Shown piece by piece: positions 11,107-21,306 of a DNA stretch of 30,912 nt. Positions within the stretch are counted from its first letter, which is position 1. Each line of letters begins with the position of its first letter. Made by a program: the position numbers and the translations under genes. Location: assembly GCA_025201805.1 (NCBI GenBank), contig MU619260.1, positions 217,834 through 248,745 of the forward strand, written 5' to 3'. Source of the stretch: Parasitella parasitica. Lineage: Eukaryota > Mucoromycota > Mucoromycetes > Mucorales > Mucoraceae. The notes under the pieces are model-generated. The model was not told where the DNA came from. It ran no database searches and worked only from the letters and a program-made list of their open reading frames with translations.

Positions 11107-11907
11107 GATGAATGGGTAAGTGCAATAACTAGTACACCTATCCAGCGATTTTTAGAGGCACGCAAAAGATTCAAATAATCAAACAAGAATATATGGTTTA
11201 ATAATCATCGGAATCCGCCATAGAACAAACAAGTACAAGTCTCTCAATAATTAGTGTAATAGGAATCATTTCAGTGCATTACTTCTCTTATACAGCATAC
11301 GGTGCGCAAGCAATGTTTTTTATTAAATTAAAAAATTGGAAGCAATGAAATGATTAAATAAACTAAAAACTATTGCTCAGTGTAATATTTGAAAAGTTGC
11401 TATAAGTAGATTTATAGTTGAAATGGATGTTTCTTAATGGATGTTTTTTTATTGTTATAAATTGGTTTATTATCGTATGGAGTCTCCAAAAGTCCCAAAA
11501 GTCCCTCATACATTTGGAACTCAGGACGTAGTAATTCTTGTTAATTATGGCATTCACCGTAATAACAGTAGTTATTTACGGTTCAAGTCCTCAGAGATAG
11601 CTATTTCAAAGACATAAACGTATGCATTTCTGTAATCAAGATGGGTTTTGCTAAATATGCATAGCTTTCGCAAACTCTACATAAAGTCTACCTACAAACT
11701 GCCACACGTACATGTGCTTCGGCTTATGGATACACTGTATTTCTTCAAGCGTTAGATTATGCCTTTCTCAGATTTTGATTCGTATTAGATCAACAAAGTC
11801 AATTTCAAAAAGCAACAGTTGTATATATTGAATAGGAATAATGAATGATAAGAACAATAATAAATGATGCTGACATACACTATATATAGTTTATACAATA
11901 AGGCTGC
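11107..11907. other. AT-rich intergenic stretch
   Basis: I see no gene here. The region separates the decayed gene ending near 11106 from the 3' end of the recombinase gene and would include that gene's 3' flank, and possibly the right end of the Crypton-like element. Short runs of A and T are common, but I see no clear repeat or inverted end. Confidence 0.4.
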
Positions 11908-14225
11908 TTAGGAGGAGCCAAAAATCTCGGCTTTGTTCATTGATAGCCAATGTATTGTTTTTCCTTTCTGTACCCTTCTTTTCTCAGCAATTCCAACAGC
12001 AGTTTTCATGACTATGTGCCTTTCCTCAGCGTACTGTTGAATCACCTTGATAATGGCATTTCTTCTCAAGAAAAACTTCTTCACACCCTCGTCGTCTCTC
12101 CATCTTGTACCATATTGGCGCTCCAAATCCAACACAGCAGGGCCACCACAGAAACCTTCCGACCACTCCCTCCAAAGATCAGTGAGTGAAACAATCCCAC
12201 GACTCATATGGTATGTTGGAATTCTTGTTGTTGTCGGTGATGATGATGTTGCTGTTGCTGCTGCTGCTGCTGCTTCTGGTGTTGCCGTTGCTGTGGATTG
12301 AATGGTGTTGTTAGCACGAATTGTTTGGTTGAGAGTGGGAAGATTCACTGTGAGATTGACACTAGCTTGACCAGTGACTAAACGAGTGATGTAGTCATTC
12401 AAGACATCTTGCTTTCTTGCTTGCTCGTTTAGTCTGGTAGAGAGGTCGCTATGTAATGTCCTTAAGCGTTCTTCCACTATAGGGATGGATCGTTGTAATA
12501 GCGTATGAGCAGGGTCGTTGTTTTGATTGATGATGGCTTTCATGCGTCTAATTAATAATATTTGGATTAGGTATCAAAATAAAAGGACAATAGACATTGG
12601 AATAAAAACACTTACTCCTTGTAATCTAGAAACATTTGATTTGTAAAGATCTCGTTCGTCCACAAAGGATGATTTGGAAACTTTTCCATCATTACTACAG
12701 AGTCTTGTATGATGGTCTTCCTCAACATGTAAAATAGCTCAAAGCAAGCTTTTGCTGCCACTGTGATCTGTATGGGATCTCCATTGTTCGGATTGTGTTT
12801 TTTTTCGATCATTCTTGCGTTCCATGCATCAAGTTCAGGGAATATCAACTGCGCCAGCTCTTCAGGTGGATCCAAGGATGCCCTTGGGATGAAAAATTGT
12901 CCTTGGTGGATGGTAAATCCAGCCATGACACGCATGGCCTCCCTGGACAATCCCGTGAGATACGCACCATTCATTGTGGTATTGTTCCATCGTCCCAGAC
13001 GACGTATTTGATCTTCGTGGACACCAGCAAGATCTGCCATTCTGGCAGAGCTACCACGACCGACATGCGTCTTGCTTTTAGAAAAAATATTGGCGCCATT
13101 GAGCCCTCTTGAAATCGCATCCTTATGGCTGGAATACTTCCAGGCAACAGTGGGTTGGCGCTCGTCTGACTTGAAGATCTTGGTAAAGTACCAGTCGGGT
13201 GAGGTCGTAAAGTTAGGAAACGGCTCATTTTCCATATGAAAACGCCAAAACATATATAATCCAAGGGCCATTATTGGACAGACTTCTACTCTATTACTTC
13301 TTATACATCCACCGAGTTCAAGACGATTGTTTTTGTTTGTTTTTCCTCGTCTTAAAATCATTACTAAAGCTGGACATTCAACATCTGGCCTCATGCTTTC
13401 ATTTTCAAGATTGACTGTTTGAAAATCCGTTAATTCTGCCATGATGATCGACTGACTTCTCAACAAAAAGTAATGGGAAAAAAGAAAAGCAGCAGAGGCT
13501 TTCAGATTTGAACCATGATCACGGTTTTGATCCATATAGAATTTGACAACGTTTGCAACTTGATTGATGGTTGTGTACCCATCGGCAAGTGTTCCTTCGC
13601 CTCGGTCTTCATAGTTTTCTCGTTTTGACTGGAAATCTCGATCCTTTTGCACTTTTAAGAGATCCTTGACAATTGCTCTTGGATGCTCGTTTCCATTTGT
13701 CTTCCTTCCTACTTGGGTTCTATAGAGATCTGTGATAGCTGCAACATACTGACTGATACTCGATGATGTTATTTTTTTGGGGGCTTTGCCCTTGCGAGAT
13801 AAACGACCTATAACCTAAAATAGATGATGGATTATAAAGCTATTCTGCAGTGGATGGACAAGAGAGCAAGTTTCTCTATAACACTTTACCACTTTATGCA
13901 AGAAGTAGTTGAGTTTTTCACCAGAAACGATGGTTCGTTGTTCGAATGGTTCGTTTAAAAATGTTTTTTTCGCCCATTCTTCAAACTCTTTCGACTTTGC
14001 TTGATAGGCCTTTTTTGTAGCTAGAGGACGGATTTCTTCTGCTGCTCTTGTAGTGTCTTCAACAGCTTTTACCATGTCATATTGAACGAAGGCTCCTGCT
14101 GTAGCATCTGCCATCTCTGTATGATTATCTTCAGGGACGGATGCAGATACGGATGCAGATGATGATGCTTCAGATGCTTCAACTGTATTCAATTCAGTGT
14201 TTTCAATAGTTTTATTTTTGTTCAT
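11908..14225 (-). CDS. Crypton-like tyrosine recombinase with Ndc10-like core and GCR1_C-like domain
   Basis: Three exons on the minus strand: 14225-13890, 13814-12616, 12547-11908; 724 aa with all phases consistent. After an acidic Ser-rich N-terminus comes a SAM-like core-binding segment (about 60-170), then a tyrosine-recombinase fold. Candidate catalytic residues are Arg about 231 (FLLRSQS), His about 362 and Arg about 365 (THVGRGSS), Trp about 388 (LGRWNN) and Tyr about 397 (GAYLTG). After an Ala/Thr-rich linker, residues about 626-715 (SLTDLWREWSEGF ... RYGTRWR-like ... RRNAIIKVI) match the GCR1_C DNA-binding pattern often paired with this core in fungi. No stop or frameshift interrupts the ORF, so the element may be functional or host-adopted. 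Crypton elements integrate by tyrosine recombination and lack long terminal inverted repeats; none are seen here. An alternative reading is a domesticated Ndc10/GCR1-type regulator. Confidence 0.75.
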
Positions 14226-14270
14226 ATGATTAAATTGTATAATTTAAAGAGATAAAAACAAGGTCGACTG
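14226..14270. promoter_or_regulatory. 45-bp gap between divergent start codons
   Basis: The recombinase gene starts with ATG at 14225 on the minus strand and a short plus-strand ORF starts with ATG at 14271. If both are genes they share overlapping leaders and promoters. AT-rich; no named element. Confidence 0.25.
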
Positions 14271-14498
14271 ATGACAGCATTGGAATCTCATTTTGACATT
14301 CGTGAGAATATCAATGCAGATGACGCTTATTTGTTTGAAGTCCTATTTAAGCTGGTGACTCAAGTCTGGGACTCTATCTGGGCAGGTGAAGATAACTCCT
14401 GTTTATTTTTTTTTATTGTGAACGAATTTTTTTTTTTTTTTTTGAGCGATTATTTTCCGGAAATAGTGTATTGCTATGGATTCGGGCATGAAGTTTGA
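14271..14498 (+). CDS. Possible first exon or fragment of an unknown gene
   Basis: An ORF opens with ATG at 14271 and reads about 43 residues of ordinary composition (MTALESHFDIRENI ... LFEVLFKLVTQVWDSIWAG) before running into T-rich sequence from about 14395. A possible donor (GGCAG|GTGAAG) lies near 14386. A later acceptor near 14613-14614 could join a short Ser-rich exon, but I could not build a convincing chain. It may be the remnant of a gene divergent from the recombinase, or chance. Confidence 0.25.
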   Translation: MTALESHFDIRENINADDAYLFEVLFKLVTQVWDSIWAGEDNSCLFFFIVNEFFFFFLSDYFPEIVYCYGFGHEV

Positions 14499-14848
14499 AT
14501 TGTCTGCGGGCATGGAATATATATGGCAGTTGTATTGATGCAAACTGACTTTGTCAGGTGACGGATGTCGCACTCAGAGTGTATGTACTTGAATATTTTT
14601 GTTATTTTCAAACAGTGATATCGGCAGCAGCAGCAAGCTAGCCCTGATCAAGATTCCTGGCAGTAAGTGAACCGGTGGGTATGAAATGATTCTCCGTGGA
14701 ACAGGTCTATTGACTGAACGAACACCTTTATTAAAAAAAAAGTTAGAAATCTAGATATTCGTAACAAATAATACTTTCCATTTGTGAGGCATATTGTCTC
14801 ATCAGAGCGTATGATTGTAGAACGTGATTGACCAAGCTTTACAATAAA
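14499..14848. other. Intergenic stretch before the direct repeats
   Basis: No gene is supported here apart from the doubtful Ser-rich segment near 14615-14670. Confidence 0.3.
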
Positions 14849-15029
14849 GTAACCGCCAGCTAGTAACAGCTCCGCCCATAGGGAAAGGCAACGAAGAATG
14901 CTTAGGACAAATCACTATTACCGACCAGGTTGGAGTTAAAGAACTATAGTTCAAACGTCTATGCTATGGGAACAAAGACATGCGGTACTAATGAACAGTT
15001 GCAATAACAGCCAATGTCAACAGGACTTA
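14849..15029 (+). repeat. 181-bp direct repeat, copy 1
   Basis: This copy begins GTAACCGCC and ends near CAGGACTTA. It aligns without net length change to 15091-15271, a constant offset of 242 bases, with about 20 scattered mismatches by eye. It holds a perfect 12-base palindrome, GAACTATAGTTC, at 14941-14952, followed by AA and a run matching the second copy almost exactly. I do not recognise the family. Confidence 0.85.
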
Positions 15030-15090
15030 CGGTAAACTAAAACAAGAGCACACACAGCATCTGCACATAATTTTCCAGTTTTTTGCAAAG

Positions 15091-15271
15091 GTAACCGCCA
15101 ACTAGTAACATCTTCGCCCATAAGGAAAGGTAACGAAAGATGCTTAGGAAAAATTATTACCATCAACCAGGTTGGAGTTAAAGAACTATAGTTCAATCGT
15201 CTATGCTATGGGAACAAAAACATGCGGTACTAATGAACAGTTGCAATAACAGCCAATGTCAACAGGATTTA
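15091..15271 (+). repeat. 181-bp direct repeat, copy 2
   Basis: Second copy of the repeat at 14849-15029, separated from it by a 61-bp unique spacer. The palindrome GAACTATAGTTC recurs at 15183-15194. The stretch from the palindrome to the end is the best conserved part. Confidence 0.85.
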
Positions 15272-15360
15272 TGAAGGATTACAGAGCTTTTGGAATCATG
15301 ATGAAAGACAAAAAAAAAATTTATACACGCTCGTAAATAAAAATAAGAAAAATGATGACG

Positions 15361-15663
15361 TTATTGTCTGGAATTGAATGTGAACAGTAACAAAGCAAAA
15401 CGTGGCTTAAAACCTAAAGCTACATCCCTCACACAGACCATGCGACAATCATTTCTCGACTGCCGACAAATATTTTTTAATTGGCGACAATATCCATCAT
15501 ACCGGCTTGCCACGTGCATATTGCTGTGCCTGAATACACTGTTGTAGGCAAGCTTCAACAAATAAGCTTGATGGAAAGGATCCGATCCAATCAGCTCGAA
15601 CCGCCCCCAACTGGCACTACTTTTGCACACCTTGCAGGACAATGATGTTGCGTTCCATAGCAT
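15361..15663 (-). CDS. Small Cys/Arg-rich ORF, function unknown
   Basis: An uninterrupted 100-aa ORF starts at an ATG (15663-15661). It has a CKVC pair near the N-terminus and an Arg/Cys-rich second half (SRYDGYCRQLKNICRQSRNDCR), then a hydrophobic Phe-rich end. Composition is not that of random AT-rich DNA, yet no domain is recognised and no upstream exon was found. It lies just beyond the 181-bp direct repeats, so it may be part of a mobile or repeated element instead of a host gene. Confidence 0.35.
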   Translation of the reverse strand: MLWNATSLSCKVCKSSASWGRFELIGSDPFHQAYLLKLAYNSVFRHSNMHVASRYDGYCRQLKNICRQSRNDCRMVCVRDVALGFKPRFALLLFTFNSRQ

Positions 15664-15731
15664 TCCATTATTGGTGATCTGCCTATAAGAGTTGTTTACA
15701 TATCAAAGGAAGACCAGACATACATATCATT

Positions 15732-15953
15732 ATGGCTTTGATAGCAGTTCTGCATATGATCTCTGATCAACACGCAGATGAGGTGGTTGGTGCATTCGCG
15801 GGTGTCTTGCCTAGTGCTTTTTGCTTTGTTTGTGCTACCGTAAAATCATTTTTGAGGAGATGTTATATTGCGTGCGTTGTCATATATTGCAATATGGTGG
15901 GGGGGGTTTATATTGAGAGACCTGAATGGTCTATTATGCTGACTGTGCAATGA
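15732..15953 (+). CDS. Small hydrophobic ORF, doubtful
   Basis: A 73-aa ORF begins with ATG at 15732 and encodes two hydrophobic stretches, LPSAFCFVCATV and CYIACVVIYC, which could span a membrane. It contains the codons of an 8-base G run near 15899-15906. No homologue is recognised and it could be chance. Confidence 0.2.
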   Translation: MALIAVLHMISDQHADEVVGAFAGVLPSAFCFVCATVKSFLRRCYIACVVIYCNMVGGVYIERPEWSIMLTVQ

Positions 15954-16110
15954 TGGAACTGAAAGAAGAGAAAAGAAAAAAAAAAGCCAGAGTGCGTGCT
16001 AAGTGTACGATCAAGATATAAGCTTTTGGCTTAGATCATTACACAAACGTTAAAAGAATATAATCTTTGAAGTTTTGTCTTGCGTTTTTCTTTCTTTGTT
16101 GTTACTTGAA

Positions 16111-19100
16111 ATGATGACTTTTGAAGAAAGTAGTGGTGTACCCAAAATTCTGTTCTCACAGCGAACCAAGAAAAAGTATAGCCGTGTTATAGGCTTTGGT
16201 AAGAAGAACGTCTCTGTTTGGTATGTAACAAACTGACGCCATTTTCATAGACCTTGGATCATCTGCTCTTTGCTGCTCGCTCTCCACTGACAAAAACCCA
16301 GTCATCGCGTCAGTGTTCAAAGATTGGATCAATGGCTCAAAACGAAGATCCTCGTATCCTGCTTGCATTCAGTACAAAAACTGGCCTGCTTCGACTGACG
16401 ATATCAGAGTCGGTTTTAAAGGTCGTCCCAAAGTTACTGCAATTAACGATGGCGATGTCTATATCCCCAATATCAAAGGATATGTAACCCGATGGATTAC
16501 GGAAGGCACTAGTGAGGATGGCCCTGCAGCAGACCTGGTTCTCTTCAACTTTTTTGAAGCCGTACGGGCTAATTTCGAAAAAGTGTTCCTTGAGCTAAAC
16601 AAAGATGCAGCAAAATCCTACACCCTTGACAATTGTCGATTCTGTTTCGCAGTTCCTGACAGTCTCAAGGGTAGACTGGAATACACTGGCCTTATCCGAG
16701 AAGCCTTCAAAAGGGCTGGGTTTCTCAAGGAAGACGATGATGACAATCGACTGATATTTGTCTGCGATGCAGTAGCTGCTGGCTACAACTGTCTGGCCAC
16801 ACCACGTATTTTTAGCGGAATTGAGCTCGAGAAAAGCTATTTAGTTGCTGATATTGGGTACGATTCAGCCAAATTCTCAGTTATCAAGGCTCAGACAACA
16901 GAGGCTGGCAGCTTTGTCGAATCCGTCATTTCAAGTGGAACTAAAGGTTATCGCAGCCTCAATGATAATTTCAGAAGCTATTTGGTAGAGAAATCTGAAA
17001 CGCTTGGCTTAGACATTACCAATCTTAGACAGCTTGACCAAATTGTTGAATCGTTTGAAAAATATGAAAAGGTATATATGTACATCCATCTTGGCTCAAG
17101 CGATGTGTTAAATTTTGTGTAAATTAGGTCAAAATTGATTTGAACGATGACGAGGAAACGACGAGCTTCAAAGGCATATCTGGCTCTGTAGAAGTTAGCA
17201 ACACAGATCTACGACAAGTTGTTTTCGAGCCGTTCCTGGATGGCATTTTCAGCCTGATCTACGCCCAGTGTGAGGCAAACTCCATCAAGGAAATTATTTT
17301 CCGCGGTCAGTACTGTGAAGATCCTTACTTTTATTACAAATGCAAAAAATTTACTACCGACGCTACAAAGATGAGGAAGCTGAAGAGTATTCCTACTTGC
17401 ACTGTATGGGAAAAAGAACCACAATTCATGGTTTCCAATGGTGCTGTCTCGTTTGGTCTCAGGTCGGCTTCAACACAAATCCCTACTTTGGTCAGCCAGC
17501 AGATTTCAGGAATAAAAGAAAGAGATATTCCACCTAATTCATCCACTTCACCCACTTTATCCACACTAGCCATTTCAAACAATCAGCAACCGAACAAAGC
17601 CTCTGCGCAACCTACTGTCGTCCCTAAAGGTCACTTTGCTGTTGGAATTGGTAGGTTGAATCAAGTATCCAATTTGAACTGGTTGTAACGATTTTCTGAT
17701 CCATAGATTTTGGAACGACATTTTCCGGATGCTCTTTTGCTGATATCAGTACGGTAGATTCAAATAACAGACGCGAGATTATTCCGGTTAATGAATGGTA
17801 AGGAGGCAGTGTGAGTTAAGAGCGAAGCATGTATTGATACCGCTCGCATTTACTCAGGCATCAGGCTCAGCCGTATCCTAAAATCTCGACAGCACTGAGA
17901 TACAACGAGTACAAAAAAGAGTTCACCCAATACTGGGGTTTTGATGCCTTAGACAAGCGAAAGAAGAAAGGAGACATCAACTTGGAATTCTTTAAGCTTC
18001 TTCTGTCGCCCGATAACGTTGAGAGATTTTATGGCAAAGGAAATAGAGACATTCAGGACATCACAGATAGACTTTTCATGTTCAATGTTGGTCCTCAAAG
18101 CGAAAGAAAAAGCAACCATATCAAAACCTTGACACCAGTGGATATCATTGCAGAATACTTGTGGAATTTCAATGCCAAAATCAGAGAGATCTTGAACAAA
18201 AGATTTAGAGTTAGCTTTAAAGACATGAAATTACACTACGTGCTTACAGTCCCTGCCATGTGGACCGAGACTGGTAGATCTACCATGATAGAGGCTGCAA
18301 TAAAGGCTGGATTGATGAAAAGGGGCGAAGAGAAAACAGTGCAGCTTATCACTGAGCCTGAAGCAGCTGCACTCTCCTGCGAAGAATTCATGAAGCACAC
18401 TTTTAGACTTACAGACGATCTTTACAAAGAGGGCTTAAATTTCATCGTCTTTGACGCTGGCGGAGGAACTGTCGATCTGGTCACTTTCCGACAACAAAGA
18501 GTTGATGGTTATGACAGCATCCATCAAATCGGTGATGGTACTGGTGGCACTTGCGGCGCTGTTAATTTAGACAGAAAATTCAGAGAATTGATCGAAACGT
18601 TTTATACTCAAGTAATGGGTGTGGGAGATGCAGAAGAAGAATTTTACAAGCACCACATGGATCGCTTCAAACAAGAAATAAAGGTATGCGTTTCAGTATA
18701 CCGCCAAACAGCGTGTCAGTATTTTTTCTCAATAATTATTAGGAAAATTTTATGCCTACTAATAACCCTAAACGCGAATTTAAAATCGAATTACCAAGGT
18801 TTCCCGAGATTCCTATCGATGCTGAGCCTCAGGCGTACCCTGGATTTGATAATAATTGCAAACTAACGCCTGACAAAAAGACGTTTATAATAACAGAAAG
18901 CGATATACAAGAGCTTGTTTTTGACCCTGTCATTGAAGAAGTACTTGTGTTGCTCAAAAAACAGATTGAAAAAAGCGCCCAGTTCCCATTATCTGCTGTT
19001 CTTTTAGTTGGTGGCTTCAGTCAATCAAGATACTTGCAAAAGAGAGTCAAGGATTATTGCAAAGAGAACAACATTCCGCATGTTGGCATACCCCCTGAAG

Positions 19101-19742
19101 GTGTAACGGCTATTTCTCGAGGCGCCGTATCTTATTTTTTGGATCCTCGCCTAGTATCAAAGAAAAGCGCCAATGTTTCGTACGCCATTCAAGTTGACCT
19201 GCCAAACAGAGAAGGTGATAAAAGCCATTTGGCTTATTTTATTCGAAAAGGTACTCCTATTGAAGTGGAAGAAACACTGTATCAGCAAACTGTCTCTGTT
19301 AACTACCCTGAAAGTGCTGTCATTGGTAATTATTTTGACCTTGCGTTGTTTATGGATAAATGCTAAATTCCTTTTATTAGCACTCTTTTCCAGAGATGAA
19401 AAGACAATGCCTGATAAAAACGATCGAATCGAAGCATTTCAATCAAATGAACAAAATGATATCAAAAAAGTAGCCGAATATGTAATTGATTTACCTGAAA
19501 ATCAATCCATTAAAAACGGCACACCTGTCCAGCTGGAGATATCCTTGAAAATGACTGTAGAGGGGGTATCGCTCAACATAAAGAGCCTCAATTCTCTCAT
19601 TAAAATAGAGCAGAGTGGACAAATTGATGAGGCTGCTTCTATCCTTTTTGAGAGGATCCAACCTGAACCTTTGAATATCCACTTGAATGCGGAAAAAGTT
19701 CATTCTTTTAATATTTTCTCCATTTTTTCATCCAAAAAGTAA
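16111..19742 (+). CDS. Second tandem Hsp70-type protein (degenerate NBD + intact NBD)
   Basis: Seven exons: 16111-16198, 16251-17071, 17128-17650, 17707-17797, 17858-18683, 18743-19325, 19381-19742; 1097 aa, all phases consistent. The N-terminal unit starts with DLGSSALCC at about residue 30 in place of a normal DxGTT phosphate-1 loop. Its other motif sites read CDAVAAG (about 201), ADIGYDSAKF (about 229) and FRGQYCEDPYF (about 361), so it is probably inactive. A Ser/Thr/Gln-rich linker of about 50 residues (about 420-470) leads to a second NBD from residue 478: DFGTTFS, TEPEAAA (about 673-679), DAGGGTVD (about 707-714) and VGGFSQSRYLQ (about 874-884), all intact. It shares five intron sites with the gene at 1941-5400 and has one extra (after residue 507). 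The C-terminal substrate-domain-like region is short and variable. Probable role: nucleotide-dependent chaperone or signalling protein of the HSPA12-like group; partner unknown. Confidence 0.85.
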
Positions 19743-20277
19743 TAGATCTGAAAAAAAAATTTGGACAAAGTATAATAAAGTTAGCTTTATGTGTTGTCAG
19801 GTAGCCAGTTTTCTTCTATGATTTGCACTACAAGATATTGGATGTCCATGTACAGATTTACGACCTAGATGTTAAAGGATCAATGCCGTAATTTACGACT
19901 TTTTTGGACTCTTTTCGAGGGTTGAAGTTGCTTTATAGTTCTAAAAATCATCTGCTCGATCCTTTTTGTAAGGTACAAGTATCTGATACAAAGTAGCAGT
20001 TGTACATAACATTCGTGAGCGGTCAGATCCGCTCATTGTAAACATCATCGGAGTTTTATTCATAATGTTAATATTCAATTTCCGTTCAGGGCTGATGTTT
20101 GATTAATTCAATTTTAGGCTTTTTGCAAGTGAATCAAAGATGAAGTAACTGCCATGATAATTTATTTGATAAAATGTTAATGATATGTAACAAGTATTAA
20201 GAAAAAAATAAAACGAGAAAATATAATATTACAAATTTAGAATTTATGCTATACAAAGTTTTGATGTCTGACATGTT
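19743..20277. other. Convergent intergenic region
   Basis: This 535-bp stretch separates the 3' ends of the tandem-Hsp70 gene (+) and the nucleolin-like gene (-). I see only AT-rich 3' flanking sequence and no gene. Confidence 0.4.
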
Positions 20278-21195
20278 TTAGTTACGACCACGACCACGGC
20301 CGCGACCACCGAAACCACGACCACGGTCTCCACCACGACCACGACCACCAAAGCTACGACCACGATCTCCACCACGGCCACGTCCACCACTGAAACCACC
20401 ACGAGGAGGACGGCTACGGACTCTGGAAGTATCATCCCCACCACTGAAATCAGTGCGAATAGGACGGCCTTCAATGCTTACACCGTTCATTTCCTTGACA
20501 GCAGCCTCGGCTTGACCATCAGTTTCGAACTCAACATAGGCAATACCACGAATCTTACCAGTCTCTCTGTTGAAAGGTAAACGAATATCACCGATAATAG
20601 TACCAAATTTCTCGAAAGCTTCGCGGATACTGTCTTCGTTAAGGCTGTGAGCTAAATTGGCCATAAAAACGGTATTTGTCTTGGGACCAAAGTTAGTATC
20701 CTTAACGCGAGGAGTAGCGGGATTCGCATTGTCAACCTTGATGGTGCGATCCATGAATGTAGTACCATCCAGTTCCATAGCAGCAGCCTTGCCAGACTTT
20801 TCAGTGAAGTCAATGTGAGCGAAACCACGAGAGCGACCAGTTTGAGGATCTAAACGAAGTCGTATATCAGAGATTTCACCGCAGGATTTGAAATGGTCAC
20901 GGATATCGTCAGGTGTAGCGTCAAAGCTAAGTTGACCAACCCAAACAGTGGCACCTTCAGCACCGAAAGCCTTTTTTGTAACTTCTTCAACCTTGACAGT
21001 CTTCTTGGGACGTTTCTCTTCTTGCTCATCCTCAGAATGAGAACGTTTGATATTTACCTTTTCTTCCTGGTCATCATCATCAGATTCGTTTTCCGAAGCA
21101 GATGGTTCTTCGCTTTCCTCATCAGATGTATTCTCGTCGCTGGAAGCAGACTTGGGAATTTCTTCGGCTTTGATTTGAGCAACAGACTTTCCCAT
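20278..21195 (-). CDS. NSR1: Nucleolin-like nucleolar RNA-binding protein (Nsr1/Gar2 type)
   Basis: A single uninterrupted 305-aa ORF with no intron, unlike its neighbours. Order of parts: an acidic Ser/Asp/Glu-rich N-terminus (about 15-60), a basic KRPKK nuclear signal at 61-65, RRM1 at about 83-156 (RNP2 VWVGQL, RNP1 RGFAHIDF), RRM2 at about 175-250 (RNP2 VFMANL, RNP1 RGIAYVEF), and a Gly/Arg-rich RGG tail from about 262 to the end. This is the arrangement of yeast Nsr1, fission-yeast Gar2 and animal nucleolin, which act in pre-rRNA processing and small-subunit biogenesis in the nucleolus. It is shorter than Nsr1 because the acidic region is brief. The start ATG lies about 45 bp from a 66-base T tract (A on the coding strand). 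Confidence 0.92.
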   Translation of the reverse strand: MGKSVAQIKAEEIPKSASSDENTSDEESEEPSASENESDDDDQEEKVNIKRSHSEDEQEEKRPKKTVKVEEVTKKAFGAEGATVWVGQLSFDATPDDIRDHFKSCGEISDIRLRLDPQTGRSRGFAHIDFTEKSGKAAAMELDGTTFMDRTIKVDNANPATPRVKDTNFGPKTNTVFMANLAHSLNEDSIREAFEKFGTIIGDIRLPFNRETGKIRGIAYVEFETDGQAEAAVKEMNGVSIEGRPIRTDFSGGDDTSRVRSRPPRGGFSGGRGRGGDRGRSFGGRGRGGDRGRGFGGRGRGRGRN

Positions 21196-21239
21196 TTATA
21201 AAAAAAAAACAAGTTGAAGAAATTGGATTATAAAATTTG

Positions 21240-21240
<1 letters not shown>

Positions 21241-21306
<66 letters not shown>
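21241..21306. repeat. 66-base T homopolymer
   Basis: An unbroken T run (A on the strand of the nucleolin-like gene) lies 46 bp upstream of that gene's ATG. Poly(dA:dT) tracts commonly exclude nucleosomes at fungal promoters, so it may be the promoter's open region. Its exact length is unlikely to be assembled reliably. Confidence 0.9.

Noticed and set aside
14841-15271. Direct repeats read as a CRISPR array or LTR pair
   Set aside because: There are only two long units with one 61-bp spacer in a eukaryotic genome, and no TG...CA ends, primer-binding site or retroelement ORF between them.
20244-20474. Val-rich ORF over the 3' end of the nucleolin-like gene
   Set aside because: It is another frame of the RGG-repeat codons; the RRM/RGG reading is clearly the real one.
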